From Leptospirillum sp. (lineage in GTDB: Bacteria; Nitrospirota; Leptospirillia; Leptospirillales; Leptospirillaceae), in NCBI GenBank assembly GCA_027343785.1, contig DAHWKF010000013.1, positions 1 through 51,839 on the forward strand: DNA of 51,839 nt, in the 5' to 3' direction. Position numbers and translations under genes: made by a program. Positions 24,517-33,574 of this stretch are shown piece by piece. Each line of letters opens with the position of its first letter. Positions within the stretch are counted from its first letter, which is position 1. The notes under the pieces were generated by a model. It saw only the letters and a list, made by a program, of their open reading frames with translations. It was not told where the DNA came from and did not search any database.

Positions 24517-26346
24517 TTGAGTTTTCCGCTGGAACGGATTCGCAATTTCTGCATCATTGCCCATATTGATCACGGAAAATCCACGCTGGCCGACCGCCTG
24601 CTGGAAAAGACCGGGTCGGTTTCCGCCCGGGAAACCCGGGATCAGCAGCTGGATGCGATGGATCTCGAGCGGGAACGGGGAATCACGATCAAGGCGCACA
24701 CCGTCCGTCTTGTCTACCGGGCGAAGGATGGACAGGACTACCTCCTGAACCTGATCGACACGCCGGGCCACGTCGACTTTACCTATGAGGTCTCCCGGAG
24801 TCTGGCCGCCTGCGAAGGGGCGCTTCTGGTTGTCGACGCATCCCAGGGGGTCGAGGCCCAGACGATCGCCAACGCCTATCTGGCTCTGGAAAATGATGTC
24901 CACATGATCCCGGTGATCAACAAGATCGATCTACCGGGAGCCGATATCGAAAAAACAAGGGAGCAGATCGAAGAGGCTATCGGATTGCCGTCAGAGGAGG
25001 CCCTCCTGATTTCGGCGAAGGCCGGGATCGGTGTCGACGACGTCCTGGAGGCCATCGTCCGGCAGGTTCCTCCGCCGGAAAGTCACGCGGGGAGACCCCT
25101 GAAAGCCCTCCTGTTCGATTCGTGGTTTGATCCGTTCCAGGGGGCCGTCATTCTGGTTCGTGTTTTTGAGGGGAAAATCCGGGTCGGTGACCGGTTCCGC
25201 CTGTTTTCGACGGGGAAAGTTCATGAGGTCCTCGAGATTTCGGCCCACACACCTAAAAAAATCCTGCTGGAGGAGATGGGGCCCGGCGAGGTGGGAATTA
25301 TCGTCTCCGGCATCAAATCGGTGAGGGAAACCCGGATCGGGGATACCCTGGTTCTGGAATCCGATCCTGCTCCCGAAGCCTTTCCGGGGTTTCATGAAGC
25401 GAAGCCGATGGTGTTTTGCGGTCTTTTTCCCACCGAGACCGAACAGTACGACGACCTGAAAGAGGCCCTGGAAAAACTTCGCCTGAATGACGCGTCCTTC
25501 ACTTTTGAAATGGAAACCTCGCTGGCCCTGGGGTTTGGATTCCGCTGCGGATTTCTGGGACTTCTTCATATGGAAATCATCCAGGAACGGCTGGAGCGGG
25601 AGTTTCAGCTGACCCTGATCAGCACCGCGCCAACGGTGGTCTATCGTATCCGGCTGGCCGGAGAGGCAAAGGAGGAAATCCAGGTCGTCAATCCGTCGGA
25701 GCTTCCACCGCCCAACAAGATCGAAGAGGTCTTCGAGCCGTTCATCCTGGGAACCCTTTTCCTGCCTTCCGAATATCTGGGGTCGGTCATGGCCCTGTGC
25801 CAGGAGAAGAGGGCGATTCAGAAGGACATGCGATATCTGGATTCCCGGCGGGTTTCCATCCAGTACGAAATGCCCCTCAACGAGGTCGTGCTCGATTTTT
25901 ACGACCGCCTGAAATCCATTTCGAAAGGGTACGCCTCATTCGACTACGAATGGCTGGGATACCGCCCTTCGAACCTGGTCAAGGTGGACATCATGGTCAA
26001 CGGGGAACAGGTGGACGCACTTTCTTTCATCGTCCACCAGGACAAGGCCTACAACCGGGCGCGTCTTCTTGTCGAAAAACTCAAGGAGGTCATTCCGCGG
26101 CAAATGTTCGAGGTAGCCCTCCAGGCGGCCATCGGGTCGCGCATCATCGCCCGGGAAACGATCGGAGCCATGCGCAAGAACGTACTGGCGAAGTGCTATG
26201 GGGGGGACATCACCCGGAAAAGAAAGCTTCTGGAAAAGCAGAAGGAAGGCAAAAAGCGCATGAAGCAGATCGGTCGGGTGGAAGTTCCCCAGGAAGCGTT
26301 CATGGCTGTACTCAGGGTATCAGAAACGGGCAAGGACCCGGGCTAG
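24517..26346 (+). CDS. lepA: Elongation factor 4 (LepA)
   Basis: 609 aa ribosome-associated GTPase. G1 AHIDHGKST, RERGITIKAHTVRL (switch I), DTPGHVDF (G3) and NKIDLPGAD (G4) are present. Domains II, III and V follow, with RCGFLGLLHMEIIQERLE, and the LepA-specific C-terminal domain ends in RKRKLLEKQKEGKKRMKQIG with positively charged residues. The start is TTG 24517 with GAGGAG seven bases upstream. First gene of the operon, six bases before lepB, a common bacterial pairing. Confidence 0.97.
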   Translation: MSFPLERIRNFCIIAHIDHGKSTLADRLLEKTGSVSARETRDQQLDAMDLERERGITIKAHTVRLVYRAKDGQDYLLNLIDTPGHVDFTYEVSRSLAACEGALLVVDASQGVEAQTIANAYLALENDVHMIPVINKIDLPGADIEKTREQIEEAIGLPSEEALLISAKAGIGVDDVLEAIVRQVPPPESHAGRPLKALLFDSWFDPFQGAVILVRVFEGKIRVGDRFRLFSTGKVHEVLEISAHTPKKILLEEMGPGEVGIIVSGIKSVRETRIGDTLVLESDPAPEAFPGFHEAKPMVFCGLFPTETEQYDDLKEALEKLRLNDASFTFEMETSLALGFGFRCGFLGLLHMEIIQERLEREFQLTLISTAPTVVYRIRLAGEAKEEIQVVNPSELPPPNKIEEVFEPFILGTLFLPSEYLGSVMALCQEKRAIQKDMRYLDSRRVSIQYEMPLNEVVLDFYDRLKSISKGYASFDYEWLGYRPSNLVKVDIMVNGEQVDALSFIVHQDKAYNRARLLVEKLKEVIPRQMFEVALQAAIGSRIIARETIGAMRKNVLAKCYGGDITRKRKLLEKQKEGKKRMKQIGRVEVPQEAFMAVLRVSETGKDPG

Positions 26347-26352
26347 GGAGGG

Positions 26353-27027
26353 ATGTTGGCATTATCATTCAGGAACAGGGAAGAAAAAGGGGCGGGTATC
26401 ACGGAAAAAAGTGCCCTCGGAAAAACCGGGGGAAAAAACCTGTTCCGGGAGCTGGCGGAAGGTCTTGTTACCGCCATCGTCGTCGCGCTTTTGCTGAAAA
26501 CATTTATTATCCAGGCCTTTCGGATCCCTTCGGGCTCCATGATTCCGACCCTTGAAGTGGGTGACCAGATCCTGGTGGCGAAACTGGCTTACGGGATTCG
26601 TGATCCCTTCGGAGACCACTACTGGATCCACTTTTCCGGCCCCCGCCGGGGGGATGTGGTGGTGTTCCGTTATCCGAAAGACGAGTCCAAGGACTTTATC
26701 AAGCGGGTGATCGGTCTTCCGGGCGACCATATTCTGGTCCGGGGGAAGAAGGTATATGTCAATGGAAAACCCCTGTCCGAAAACTATGTCCAGTATCTTC
26801 AGCCGTTCGTGACAGACGAACCCACGCGGGACGTCATGAAGGAGGTCGTTGTTCCTTCCGGTTCCTATTTCGTCATGGGGGACAACCGTGACGACAGCTA
26901 CGATTCCCGGTATTGGGGATTCGTTCGGGAAAACAAGATCTTGGGAAAGGCCGAGATCATTTACTGGTCCTGGAACAATGTCAGTCATCGGGTCCGTTTT
27001 TCGCGGATCGGACGCAAGATCCGTTAG
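26353..27027 (+). CDS. lepB: Signal peptidase I
   Basis: 224 aa. Cleaves signal peptides of exported proteins at the periplasmic face. One N-terminal membrane segment (LVTAIVVALLLKTFIIQAF, about residues 39-57) is followed by FRIPSGSMIPTLEVGD with the catalytic Ser, DFIKRVIGLPGD with the catalytic Lys, and GDNRDDSYDSRYWGFV (box E). The ATG at 26353 is almost on top of GGAGG; the adjacent TTG at 26356 gives better spacing, so the true start may be one codon later. Confidence 0.95.
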   Translation: MLALSFRNREEKGAGITEKSALGKTGGKNLFRELAEGLVTAIVVALLLKTFIIQAFRIPSGSMIPTLEVGDQILVAKLAYGIRDPFGDHYWIHFSGPRRGDVVVFRYPKDESKDFIKRVIGLPGDHILVRGKKVYVNGKPLSENYVQYLQPFVTDEPTRDVMKEVVVPSGSYFVMGDNRDDSYDSRYWGFVRENKILGKAEIIYWSWNNVSHRVRFSRIGRKIR

Positions 27028-27061
27028 AAGGTTCCTTGCGGGGATCGATGTGGGGGGTGGG

Positions 27062-28120
27062 ATGAATCAGGTCACGCTCGGAAGGCTCCTGGCTCTTCTT
27101 GACAAGTTGCCGGGTACGCGGGTGGTCGTTGTGGGCGACGCGATCCTCGACCGGTATATCTGGGGAAAGGTGAGCCGTATCTCACCGGAAGCTCCGGTGC
27201 CGGTCGTCAATGTGACCCATGAATCCGTCCGTCTGGGCGGAGCCTGTAACGTGGTCCACAACGTCCAGCGACTGGGCGGAAAAGCTTCGCTTGTCTCGGT
27301 GATCGGGGGTGACGAGCCGGGCAACACCCTTCTCGATTCCCTGGTGCGGGAAGGCGTGGACGTGTCGGGAGTCGTCCGCTTCGAGGGACGACCCACCACC
27401 ACAAAAACCCGCGTCGTCGCGCACAGCCAGCAGCTCCTCCGTTTCGACCAGGAGGAAAAGGGGTTTGTTTCCGAGGCTGTCAGGGAACGGCTTCTCGAGC
27501 AGCTCGACCGGGTACTTCCCGGCGCGGGTGTCCTTCTCCTGTCCGACTACGCCAAAGGCATCCTGTCGCCGGAACTTGCCCGTGGGGTGTTCGATCTGGG
27601 CAGGAAGTACGGGACCCCCGTTTTCGTCGATCCGAAGGTTGCCTCCATCGACAGTTTTCGGGGGGCGACCATCCTGACGCCGAACAACCTCGAGGCTTCC
27701 CAGTCTTCAGGAATCGACATCCACGACGACGAGACCCTTCTTGAAGCGGGCCGGAAACTTCTGGAGCGGCTGTCCTCACAGTCCCTCCTGATCACCCGGG
27801 GAGAGATGGGGATGACGCTTTTCGAGACAGGTGACACTCTGCATGTTTCCCATATCCCTGCCGTTGCGCAGGATGTCTATGATGTGACAGGGGCGGGAGA
27901 CACGGTCATCGCGACGATGGGGATCGCCTTCGCTTCCGGTGCCTCCCTGCTCGAAGCGGCCGTCCTGTCCAATATGGCAGCCGGTGCGGTGGTGGGCGTT
28001 GTCGGAACGGCCGCCCTTTCCCGCGACGAGCTCAAGGAAATCCTGTCCGCATCCCCTCTGTTCGATCCGGTATCCGGCCAGTTCCGTCCGGAAGGGTTTC
28101 GTCCCAGAGTCCGTCTATGA
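27062..28120 (+). CDS. hldA: D-glycero-beta-D-manno-heptose-7-phosphate kinase (HldE kinase-domain type)
   Basis: 352 aa PfkB-family sugar kinase for LPS core heptose. VVVVGDAILDRYIWGKVSRISPEAPVPVV at the N-terminus and DVYDVTGAGDTVIATMG (PfkB signature 2, catalytic Asp in GAGD) are diagnostic of the RfaE1 domain. The cytidylyl/adenylyltransferase half of the bifunctional HldE is absent, so a separate HldC must exist elsewhere. The ATG at 27062 follows a G-rich ribosome site, and the 71-residue upstream extension overlaps lepB. The stop overlaps kdsB by ATGA. Confidence 0.9.
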   Translation: MNQVTLGRLLALLDKLPGTRVVVVGDAILDRYIWGKVSRISPEAPVPVVNVTHESVRLGGACNVVHNVQRLGGKASLVSVIGGDEPGNTLLDSLVREGVDVSGVVRFEGRPTTTKTRVVAHSQQLLRFDQEEKGFVSEAVRERLLEQLDRVLPGAGVLLLSDYAKGILSPELARGVFDLGRKYGTPVFVDPKVASIDSFRGATILTPNNLEASQSSGIDIHDDETLLEAGRKLLERLSSQSLLITRGEMGMTLFETGDTLHVSHIPAVAQDVYDVTGAGDTVIATMGIAFASGASLLEAAVLSNMAAGAVVGVVGTAALSRDELKEILSASPLFDPVSGQFRPEGFRPRVRL

Positions 28121-28950
28121 CGGGACTCAAAGAGCCTTCCGTCACCTCTTTTTTTGTTCCGTTTCCCGGCCGAAAAGCCGTCGTCGCCGATGCGGGGGAC
28201 GATCCGGAGGTCGTCCTGGTGATTCCGGCCCGTTTTGGTTCCACCCGTTTTCCGGGAAAACCCCTGGTGCCCGTCCGGGGACGGCCACTGATCGAATGGG
28301 TGGCCCTTCGGGCTCGCGGGGCGACCCTGGTGGATCGGGTCGTCATCACGTCGGATGACGACCGGATCCTCGACCACATGTCGGACCGGGGATATCAGGT
28401 GGTCCGGTCGTCGTCCGGAGCACGGACGGGGAGCGATCGTGTGGCTGAAGTCGCCCAGAACATGGAAGGGGACATATTCGTCAATCTGCAGGCGGACGAA
28501 ATTCTGGGTGACGCCCGGACCATCGATCAGGCAGTGGCTCCGCTGATCAAGGATCCCGGCGTTCCGGTCTCGACGGTCATGCGCCGGATCGCGCGCCCCG
28601 AAGACTGCATCAACGCCAATGTGGTGAAGGTGGTCACCAACCAGCACCATTTCGCCCTGTATTTTTCGCGGGCGACAATTCCGGCCGATCGCGATCAGGT
28701 TGCCCCGTCCCGCGAAGACCTGTCGTGGGACCAGCACCTCGGGATCTATGCGTTTCGACGGGAAGCCCTTCTCGAATTTTCACGCCTGCCGACCTCCCGG
28801 CTGGAGGAGCTGGAAAAACTTGAGCAGCTCCGGGCCCTGGATTTCGGGCTTTCCATATATGTGGCCCGGACCGAGTATCCCTCCTGGAGGGTCGATTCGC
28901 CGGAAGACCTTGAACAACTAGCGGAAATGGACATGTTATGGGACAGCTAG
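28117..28950 (+). CDS. kdsB: 3-deoxy-manno-octulosonate cytidylyltransferase (CMP-Kdo synthetase)
   Basis: 277 aa. Activates Kdo with CTP for lipid A attachment. VLVIPARFGSTRFPGKPLVPVRGRPLIEWV carries the nucleotide-binding signature, and SGARTGSDRVAEV, NLQADEILGD (family: NxQGDEP, here QADEI), HLGIYAFRREAL and EKLEQLRAL follow. About 30 residues precede the usual start (MTGLKEPSVTSFFVPFPG), longer than E. coli KdsB (248 aa). I keep the ATG coupled to hldA by ATGA, but a downstream start is possible. It overlaps pyrG by 13 bp. Confidence 0.92.
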   Translation: MTGLKEPSVTSFFVPFPGRKAVVADAGDDPEVVLVIPARFGSTRFPGKPLVPVRGRPLIEWVALRARGATLVDRVVITSDDDRILDHMSDRGYQVVRSSSGARTGSDRVAEVAQNMEGDIFVNLQADEILGDARTIDQAVAPLIKDPGVPVSTVMRRIARPEDCINANVVKVVTNQHHFALYFSRATIPADRDQVAPSREDLSWDQHLGIYAFRREALLEFSRLPTSRLEELEKLEQLRALDFGLSIYVARTEYPSWRVDSPEDLEQLAEMDMLWDS

Positions 28951-30584
28951 ACAACCGGAAAGTGAAATATGTGTTCATTACGGGGGGCGTGGTTTCCGCC
29001 CTCGGAAAAGGGATCGCCTCCGCCAGCCTCGGTCTGTTGCTCGAGCGCAGGGGCTACCGGATCAATTTTCTGAAGTTTGACCCCTACATCAATGTGGACC
29101 CCGGAACGATGAACCCTTATCAGCACGGGGAAGTCTACGTGACGGAAGACGGTTCGGAAACCGATCTCGATCTCGGGCATTACGAACGTTTTACCCGGCT
29201 GACGATGACCCGGGATAACAATTTTACGACCGGACGGATTTACTTTGATGTCATCACCCGGGAGCGCGCGGGCGAATATCTGGGCGGCACGGTCCAGATC
29301 GTCCCCCACATCACCAACGAGATCAAGCAGGTCATCATCGACCGGGGTGCCAATGCAGACATTGTCCTGTGCGAGATCGGCGGTACCGTGGGAGACATCG
29401 AAAGCCTTCCTTTTCTGGAGACGATCCGGCAGTTTTCCAGGGACGTCGGCAAGGAAAACGTGGCTTATGTCCACCTGACCCTGGTTCCTTATGTCCGGGC
29501 GTCCTGCGAGCTCAAGACCAAACCCACCCAGCACTCTGTCCACAAGTTGAGGGAGATCGGCATCAGTCCGACCGTCATCGTATGCCGGGCGGAAGAACAT
29601 CTTCCGGAGGACGTCCGTCAAAAAATCGCGCTGTTCTGTGACGTGGATCCCGAAGCCGTGATTTCCGCCCCGGACGTGCCTTCGATTTATGAGGTTCCCC
29701 TGGAGTTTCATCACCAGAAGCTCGACTCCCTCCTGCTGAAGCATCTTCATCTGAAGACCCCGAAGGTCCAAATGAAGGACTGGATGCACCTGGTCCAGCG
29801 CTTCCGCCGGATCAAGAAGACCGTTCCTATCGGCATCGTCGGCAAGTATGTGGATCTGCAGGATTCCTACAAGAGTTTGATCGAAGCCCTGCAGCATGCG
29901 GGGGTCCACCAGGGTGTCAGGGTGCGGATCCATTGGCTGGATTCCGAAGAGATTGAAGCGGCCGAAGACCCGTCCCGCCTTTTTGACGGGCTCGGGGGCA
30001 TTCTGGTCCCCGGCGGATTTGGCGCCAGGGGCATTGAAGGAAAAATGATCGCCATCCGGTACGCCCGGGAGAAGAAAATTCCTTTTCTGGGAATCTGTCT
30101 GGGGATGCAGCTGGCCGTCATCGAGTTCGCCCGGAACGTCCTGGGGCTCCAGGGAGCGACCAGCCGTGAATTTGATCCCTCTCCGGCCCATCCGGTCATT
30201 GATCTTTTGCCCGGGCAGACGGCAGAGACCAAGATCGGAGGATCCATGCGCCTGGGGGCGTTCGACGTCGATCTGAAAGAGGGTACCCGTATCCGGGAGC
30301 TGTATGGGCAGTCCCGTATCCGGGAGCGCCACCGCCACCGCTACGAGGTGAACGCGAAGTATGAGAAAGCCTTGGAGGAAAAGGGGATGCGGATTTCCGG
30401 AACCTATTCGGAACGGCGTCTCGTCGAGACGGTGGAGTTGCCCGATCACCCGTTTTTCGTGGCTTCCCAGTTCCATCCGGAGTTCCGTTCCCGCCCCGTG
30501 AAGCCCCATCCCCTTTTTCTCGGTTTTGTGGGAGCCTCCTTCGGGTTCGGATCCGGTCGCTCCAATGGAGGGGGAAACCCTTGA
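28938..30584 (+). CDS. pyrG: CTP synthase
   Basis: 548 aa. Makes CTP from UTP, glutamine and ATP. The N-terminal synthetase domain (KYVFITGGVVSALGKGIASASLG, KFDPYINVDPGTMNPYQHGEVYV, EIGGTVGDIESLPFLE) is followed by a class I glutamine amidotransferase with GICLGMQLAVIEFARN (nucleophile Cys) and HPEFRSRP (triad). Length is typical. Starts inside the end of kdsB and ends TTGA-coupled to kdsA, so CTP supply is tied to its consumer KdsB. Confidence 0.98.
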   Translation: MGQLDNRKVKYVFITGGVVSALGKGIASASLGLLLERRGYRINFLKFDPYINVDPGTMNPYQHGEVYVTEDGSETDLDLGHYERFTRLTMTRDNNFTTGRIYFDVITRERAGEYLGGTVQIVPHITNEIKQVIIDRGANADIVLCEIGGTVGDIESLPFLETIRQFSRDVGKENVAYVHLTLVPYVRASCELKTKPTQHSVHKLREIGISPTVIVCRAEEHLPEDVRQKIALFCDVDPEAVISAPDVPSIYEVPLEFHHQKLDSLLLKHLHLKTPKVQMKDWMHLVQRFRRIKKTVPIGIVGKYVDLQDSYKSLIEALQHAGVHQGVRVRIHWLDSEEIEAAEDPSRLFDGLGGILVPGGFGARGIEGKMIAIRYAREKKIPFLGICLGMQLAVIEFARNVLGLQGATSREFDPSPAHPVIDLLPGQTAETKIGGSMRLGAFDVDLKEGTRIRELYGQSRIRERHRHRYEVNAKYEKALEEKGMRISGTYSERRLVETVELPDHPFFVASQFHPEFRSRPVKPHPLFLGFVGASFGFGSGRSNGGGNP

Positions 30585-31450
30585 GGAATGTTTTGGTCGA
30601 CGGCCCGAAAGGGCCGGTGACGATAGGGAAGGACTGCCCGCCGGTTTTTATCCTGGGGCCCTGCGTGATCGAATCCCGGAACCTGGTCCGGGAGGTGGCG
30701 TCGGAGCTGTCCCGGATCCGGGAACGGCTGGGAGTTTCCATCATTTTCAAGTCCTCCTTTGACAAAGCCAACCGGACGTCCGTCGGAAGTTTCCGGGGCA
30801 TCGGCATGGCAGAAGGACTTTCTATCCTTGCCGATGTTCGCTCGGAATGGGGATTCCCGGTGATTTCTGACATCCACGAATCGTCCCAGGTGCCGGAAGC
30901 GTCCAAGGTTCTTGACGTCCTCCAGATCCCGGCCTTCTTATGCCGGCAGACCGATCTTCTTGTCGCGGCCGGAGAGTCCGGGAAGCCCGTCCATGTGAAG
31001 AAAGGACAGTTTCTGGCTCCGGAGGACATGAAAAACGTGGTCGACAAGATCCAGTCGGCCGGAAACCACCGGATTCTTGTCTGCGAACGGGGGGTTTCGT
31101 TCGGGTACCACACGCTGGTGGTCGATTTCCGGTCGCTCCCCGTTTTGTCCTCCCTGGGGTATCCGGTCGTGTTTGATGCCACCCATTCGGTCCAGAGTCC
31201 CGGCGGAGCCGGAAACCGGTCCGGCGGAGACCGGAGGTATGTCTGGCCGCTGGCCCGGGCGGCCGCGATGGTGGGGTGCCAGGGGATCTTCATGGAAATC
31301 CATCCGGATCCGGACAATGCGCCGAGCGATGGACCGAACATGGTGCCCCTCGGACAGCTGGAAAATCTCCTTGCGTCACTTTTGGCCTGTTTCTCCCTGA
31401 AGCGCTCCCTTCCGGACGATCCCACCGGTTTTGAGGACAAGGATCCATGA
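30581..31450 (+). CDS. kdsA: Kdo-8-phosphate synthase, metal-dependent type
   Basis: 289 aa. Condenses phosphoenolpyruvate with arabinose-5-phosphate to Kdo-8-phosphate. FILGPCVIESRNLV, FKSSFDKANRTSVGSFRG, DIHESSQVPEASKVLDVLQIPAFLCRQTDLL, KKGQFLAPEDM, FDATHSVQSPGG and IFMEIHPDPDNAPSDGPNM fit the family. A Cys occupies the position (GPCVIE) where metal-independent enzymes such as E. coli have Asn, placing this copy in the metal-requiring class, as in Aquifex. The start is TTG 30581, overlapping the pyrG stop, with GGAGG upstream. Confidence 0.95.
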   Translation: MRNVLVDGPKGPVTIGKDCPPVFILGPCVIESRNLVREVASELSRIRERLGVSIIFKSSFDKANRTSVGSFRGIGMAEGLSILADVRSEWGFPVISDIHESSQVPEASKVLDVLQIPAFLCRQTDLLVAAGESGKPVHVKKGQFLAPEDMKNVVDKIQSAGNHRILVCERGVSFGYHTLVVDFRSLPVLSSLGYPVVFDATHSVQSPGGAGNRSGGDRRYVWPLARAAAMVGCQGIFMEIHPDPDNAPSDGPNMVPLGQLENLLASLLACFSLKRSLPDDPTGFEDKDP

Positions 31451-32457
31451 TGCGAAGGGATCCCGCCAACCGGATCGTCAAGGGTCGTGAAATTCTGGAT
31501 CTGGAGGCCCGGGCCCTCGGGGATCTGTCGGATGCGCTGGGATCGTCTTTCTCCGACGCCGTCGCCGCGATTTTCGGAAGCTCCGGGAAGGTCGCCGTTA
31601 CGGGAATGGGAAAATCCGGCCATATCGCGAGAAAAATCGCGGCGACCCTTTCCTCGACCGGCACACCCGCCTTTTTTTTGCATCCCGGAGAAGCCGTCCA
31701 TGGCGATCTCGGCGTTCTGGACCGGGGGGATATCGTCCTGGCACTGTCCAAAAGCGGAGAGACCCAGGAAATCCTGGATCTTCTGCCACTTTTGAAACGT
31801 ATCGAGATTCCGGTCGTCTCCATGGTCTGCGAGCGGGAGTCGACACTGGCCCGTCTTTCGGAGGTGGTTCTTCTGATTCCGGTATCCCGGGAAGCCGGCC
31901 CGCTGGGCATCGCGCCGACAACCAGCACGACCGCCATGCTGGCGTTGGGGGACGCCCTGTCCATGGTTCTCCTGGAAGAGCGGGAGTTCGATGTGGCCGA
32001 TTTTGCGCGTCTTCATCCGGGGGGCATGCTGGGAAGACGCTATTACCTGAAGGTCATGGATCTCATGCATGTGGGGGAAGCCTTGCCGGTGGTCACCCCC
32101 CGCACCCCCCTCAAGAGCGCCATTATGGAAATGACGGCCAAGAAGCTGGGGATTGCGGCTGTGACGGACGCCTCCGGAAAGATCCTGGGAATCCTCACGG
32201 ACGGCGACCTGCGACGGATTCTGGAAGGGGTGACCGGAGGAAAGGGAACCCGCTCCGCGGGAGGCGCCTTTCTGGAGGAGGAGGTCTCCTCCTTCATGAC
32301 CCGTTCTCCCGTGACGGTCCATCGGGATCTCCTGGCCAGCGAGGCCGTGGCGCTCATGGAAAACCGGAAGATCTCCCAGCTCCTGGTCGCGGATGACAAC
32401 GGCTGTCTGGAAGGCATTCTGCATTTCCATGATTGTCTGAGGGCCAAGGTCGTCTGA
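31447..32457 (+). CDS. kdsD: Arabinose-5-phosphate isomerase
   Basis: 336 aa. Converts ribulose-5-phosphate to arabinose-5-phosphate, the substrate of KdsA. The SIS domain includes GKVAVTGMGKSGHIARKIAATLSSTGTPAFFLHPGEAVHGDLG and LALSKSGET, with APTTSTTAMLALGDAL at its end. Two CBS domains (about residues 205-330) include GILTDGDLRRIL and SQLLVADDNGCLEGILHFHDCL. ATGA overlap with kdsA and TGATG with kdsC. KpsF would be the alternative name in a capsule locus, but the context is Kdo for LPS. Confidence 0.95.
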   Translation: MMRRDPANRIVKGREILDLEARALGDLSDALGSSFSDAVAAIFGSSGKVAVTGMGKSGHIARKIAATLSSTGTPAFFLHPGEAVHGDLGVLDRGDIVLALSKSGETQEILDLLPLLKRIEIPVVSMVCERESTLARLSEVVLLIPVSREAGPLGIAPTTSTTAMLALGDALSMVLLEEREFDVADFARLHPGGMLGRRYYLKVMDLMHVGEALPVVTPRTPLKSAIMEMTAKKLGIAAVTDASGKILGILTDGDLRRILEGVTGGKGTRSAGGAFLEEEVSSFMTRSPVTVHRDLLASEAVALMENRKISQLLVADDNGCLEGILHFHDCLRAKVV

Positions 32458-33002
32458 TGCCTCCCGTTTCCCCCCGCGTCCTTTGGAAGCTTCGGGCGAT
32501 CCGGGGTGTCGTGCTTGACGCGGATGGCATCCTGACGGACGGCACGGTTCTTTACGCATCGGGTGGAAACGGGAAGTCCTTTCACATCCGGGACGGACAC
32601 GGTCTTGTGCTGTTGAGGCGCCTGGGCCTGTCCCTGGGCATCATTTCGGGACGGGCGTCGGAAGATCTCGAACGGCGTCTTCACGAGCTGGGAGTGGACG
32701 ACCATTTTCTGGGTGTGCGGGAAAAACTTCCCTGCTTTCGGGAACTTTCCGGCCGATGGGGCATATCTCCGGAGGAACTCCTGTATATGGGAGATGATGT
32801 GGTGGATCTGTCGGTCATGCGTGAGGCGGGTATTGCTGTGACAGTACCGGAAGCGCCGTTTGCCATCCGTCGCTCCGCCGACTGGATTACCCGCGCCGGC
32901 GGGGGAAGGGGGGCCGTCCGGGAGGTGGCGGACTGGATCTGTTTTTTGCGGACGGGGGATGCATCGTTCGGATTTTCCGGTATTGACCGGGAGGATCGAT
33001 GA
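32457..33002 (+). CDS. kdsC: Kdo-8-phosphate phosphatase
   Basis: 181 aa HAD-superfamily phosphatase removing phosphate from Kdo-8-phosphate. Motif I VVLDADGILTDGT (nucleophile and acid Asp), FHIRDGHGLVLL, motif II IISGRASE, a Lys in VREKL, and motif IV MGDDVVDLSVM fit the capless C0 subfamily. The GGGRGAVREVADWI end contains the C-terminal segment typical of KdsC. The ATG at 32457 uses the last base of the kdsD stop (TGATG). Ends ATGA-coupled to pgsA. Confidence 0.94.
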   Translation: MPPVSPRVLWKLRAIRGVVLDADGILTDGTVLYASGGNGKSFHIRDGHGLVLLRRLGLSLGIISGRASEDLERRLHELGVDDHFLGVREKLPCFRELSGRWGISPEELLYMGDDVVDLSVMREAGIAVTVPEAPFAIRRSADWITRAGGGRGAVREVADWICFLRTGDASFGFSGIDREDR

Positions 33003-33568
33003 ACTGGGCCAATATCATCACGATCGGACGGATCCTTTTGATCCCCCTGATCGTCGTGGTCTACCATCCCCACCCCGACCAGCCCGCTGTCATGGCGTCC
33101 CTGCTGTATTTTGTGGCTTCTTCGACCGATCTGCTGGACGGGTACATCGCCAGGCGTTTCGATATGGTGACCACCCTCGGAAAACTCCTCGATCCGATCG
33201 CCGACAAGATTCTGGTCGCGACCGGACTCTTCCTGCTGGTCGACCACCATCTGCTTCTGGCCTGGCCGGCGATCCTGATCGTCGCCAGGGAGATCGCCGT
33301 CTCCGGCCTTCGGGCGATCGCCGCCTCCGATGGGGTCATTATTCCGGCGGAAAATCTGGGCAAGATCAAGATGGTGTTCCAGACGCTCGCCCTCACATTT
33401 TTACTGTATGACAACCGGCACTTCCATCTTCACTTTTTGTCGATGGTCCTGAATTTCCACTGGATTGGACTGCTCCTGTTCTGGATATCGCTGATATTCA
33501 CCTTGTTGTCGGGAGTGCAATATTTTTATTGGTACGCCTGGATTTCATCGCGCGACCAGGAATCGTAA
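32999..33568 (+). CDS. pgsA: CDP-diacylglycerol-glycerol-3-phosphate 3-phosphatidyltransferase
   Basis: 189 aa integral membrane enzyme of phosphatidylglycerol synthesis. The CDP-alcohol phosphotransferase motif D-G-x2-A-R-x8-G-x3-D-x3-D is seen in DLLDGYIARRFDMVTTLGKLLDPIADK (about residues 44-70). NWANIITIGRILLIPLIVV is the usual N-terminus, and about five hydrophobic segments are visible. It overlaps kdsC by ATGA and precedes plsY by 6 bp, joining LPS and phospholipid synthesis in one transcript. Confidence 0.94.
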   Translation: MNWANIITIGRILLIPLIVVVYHPHPDQPAVMASLLYFVASSTDLLDGYIARRFDMVTTLGKLLDPIADKILVATGLFLLVDHHLLLAWPAILIVAREIAVSGLRAIAASDGVIIPAENLGKIKMVFQTLALTFLLYDNRHFHLHFLSMVLNFHWIGLLLFWISLIFTLLSGVQYFYWYAWISSRDQES

Positions 33569-33574
33569 GGAAAG

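Noticed and set aside
30196..32559. 787-codon minus-strand frame opposite kdsA-kdsD
   Set aside because: Spans several real genes on the other strand; low-complexity translation rich in Arg, Ser and Pro.
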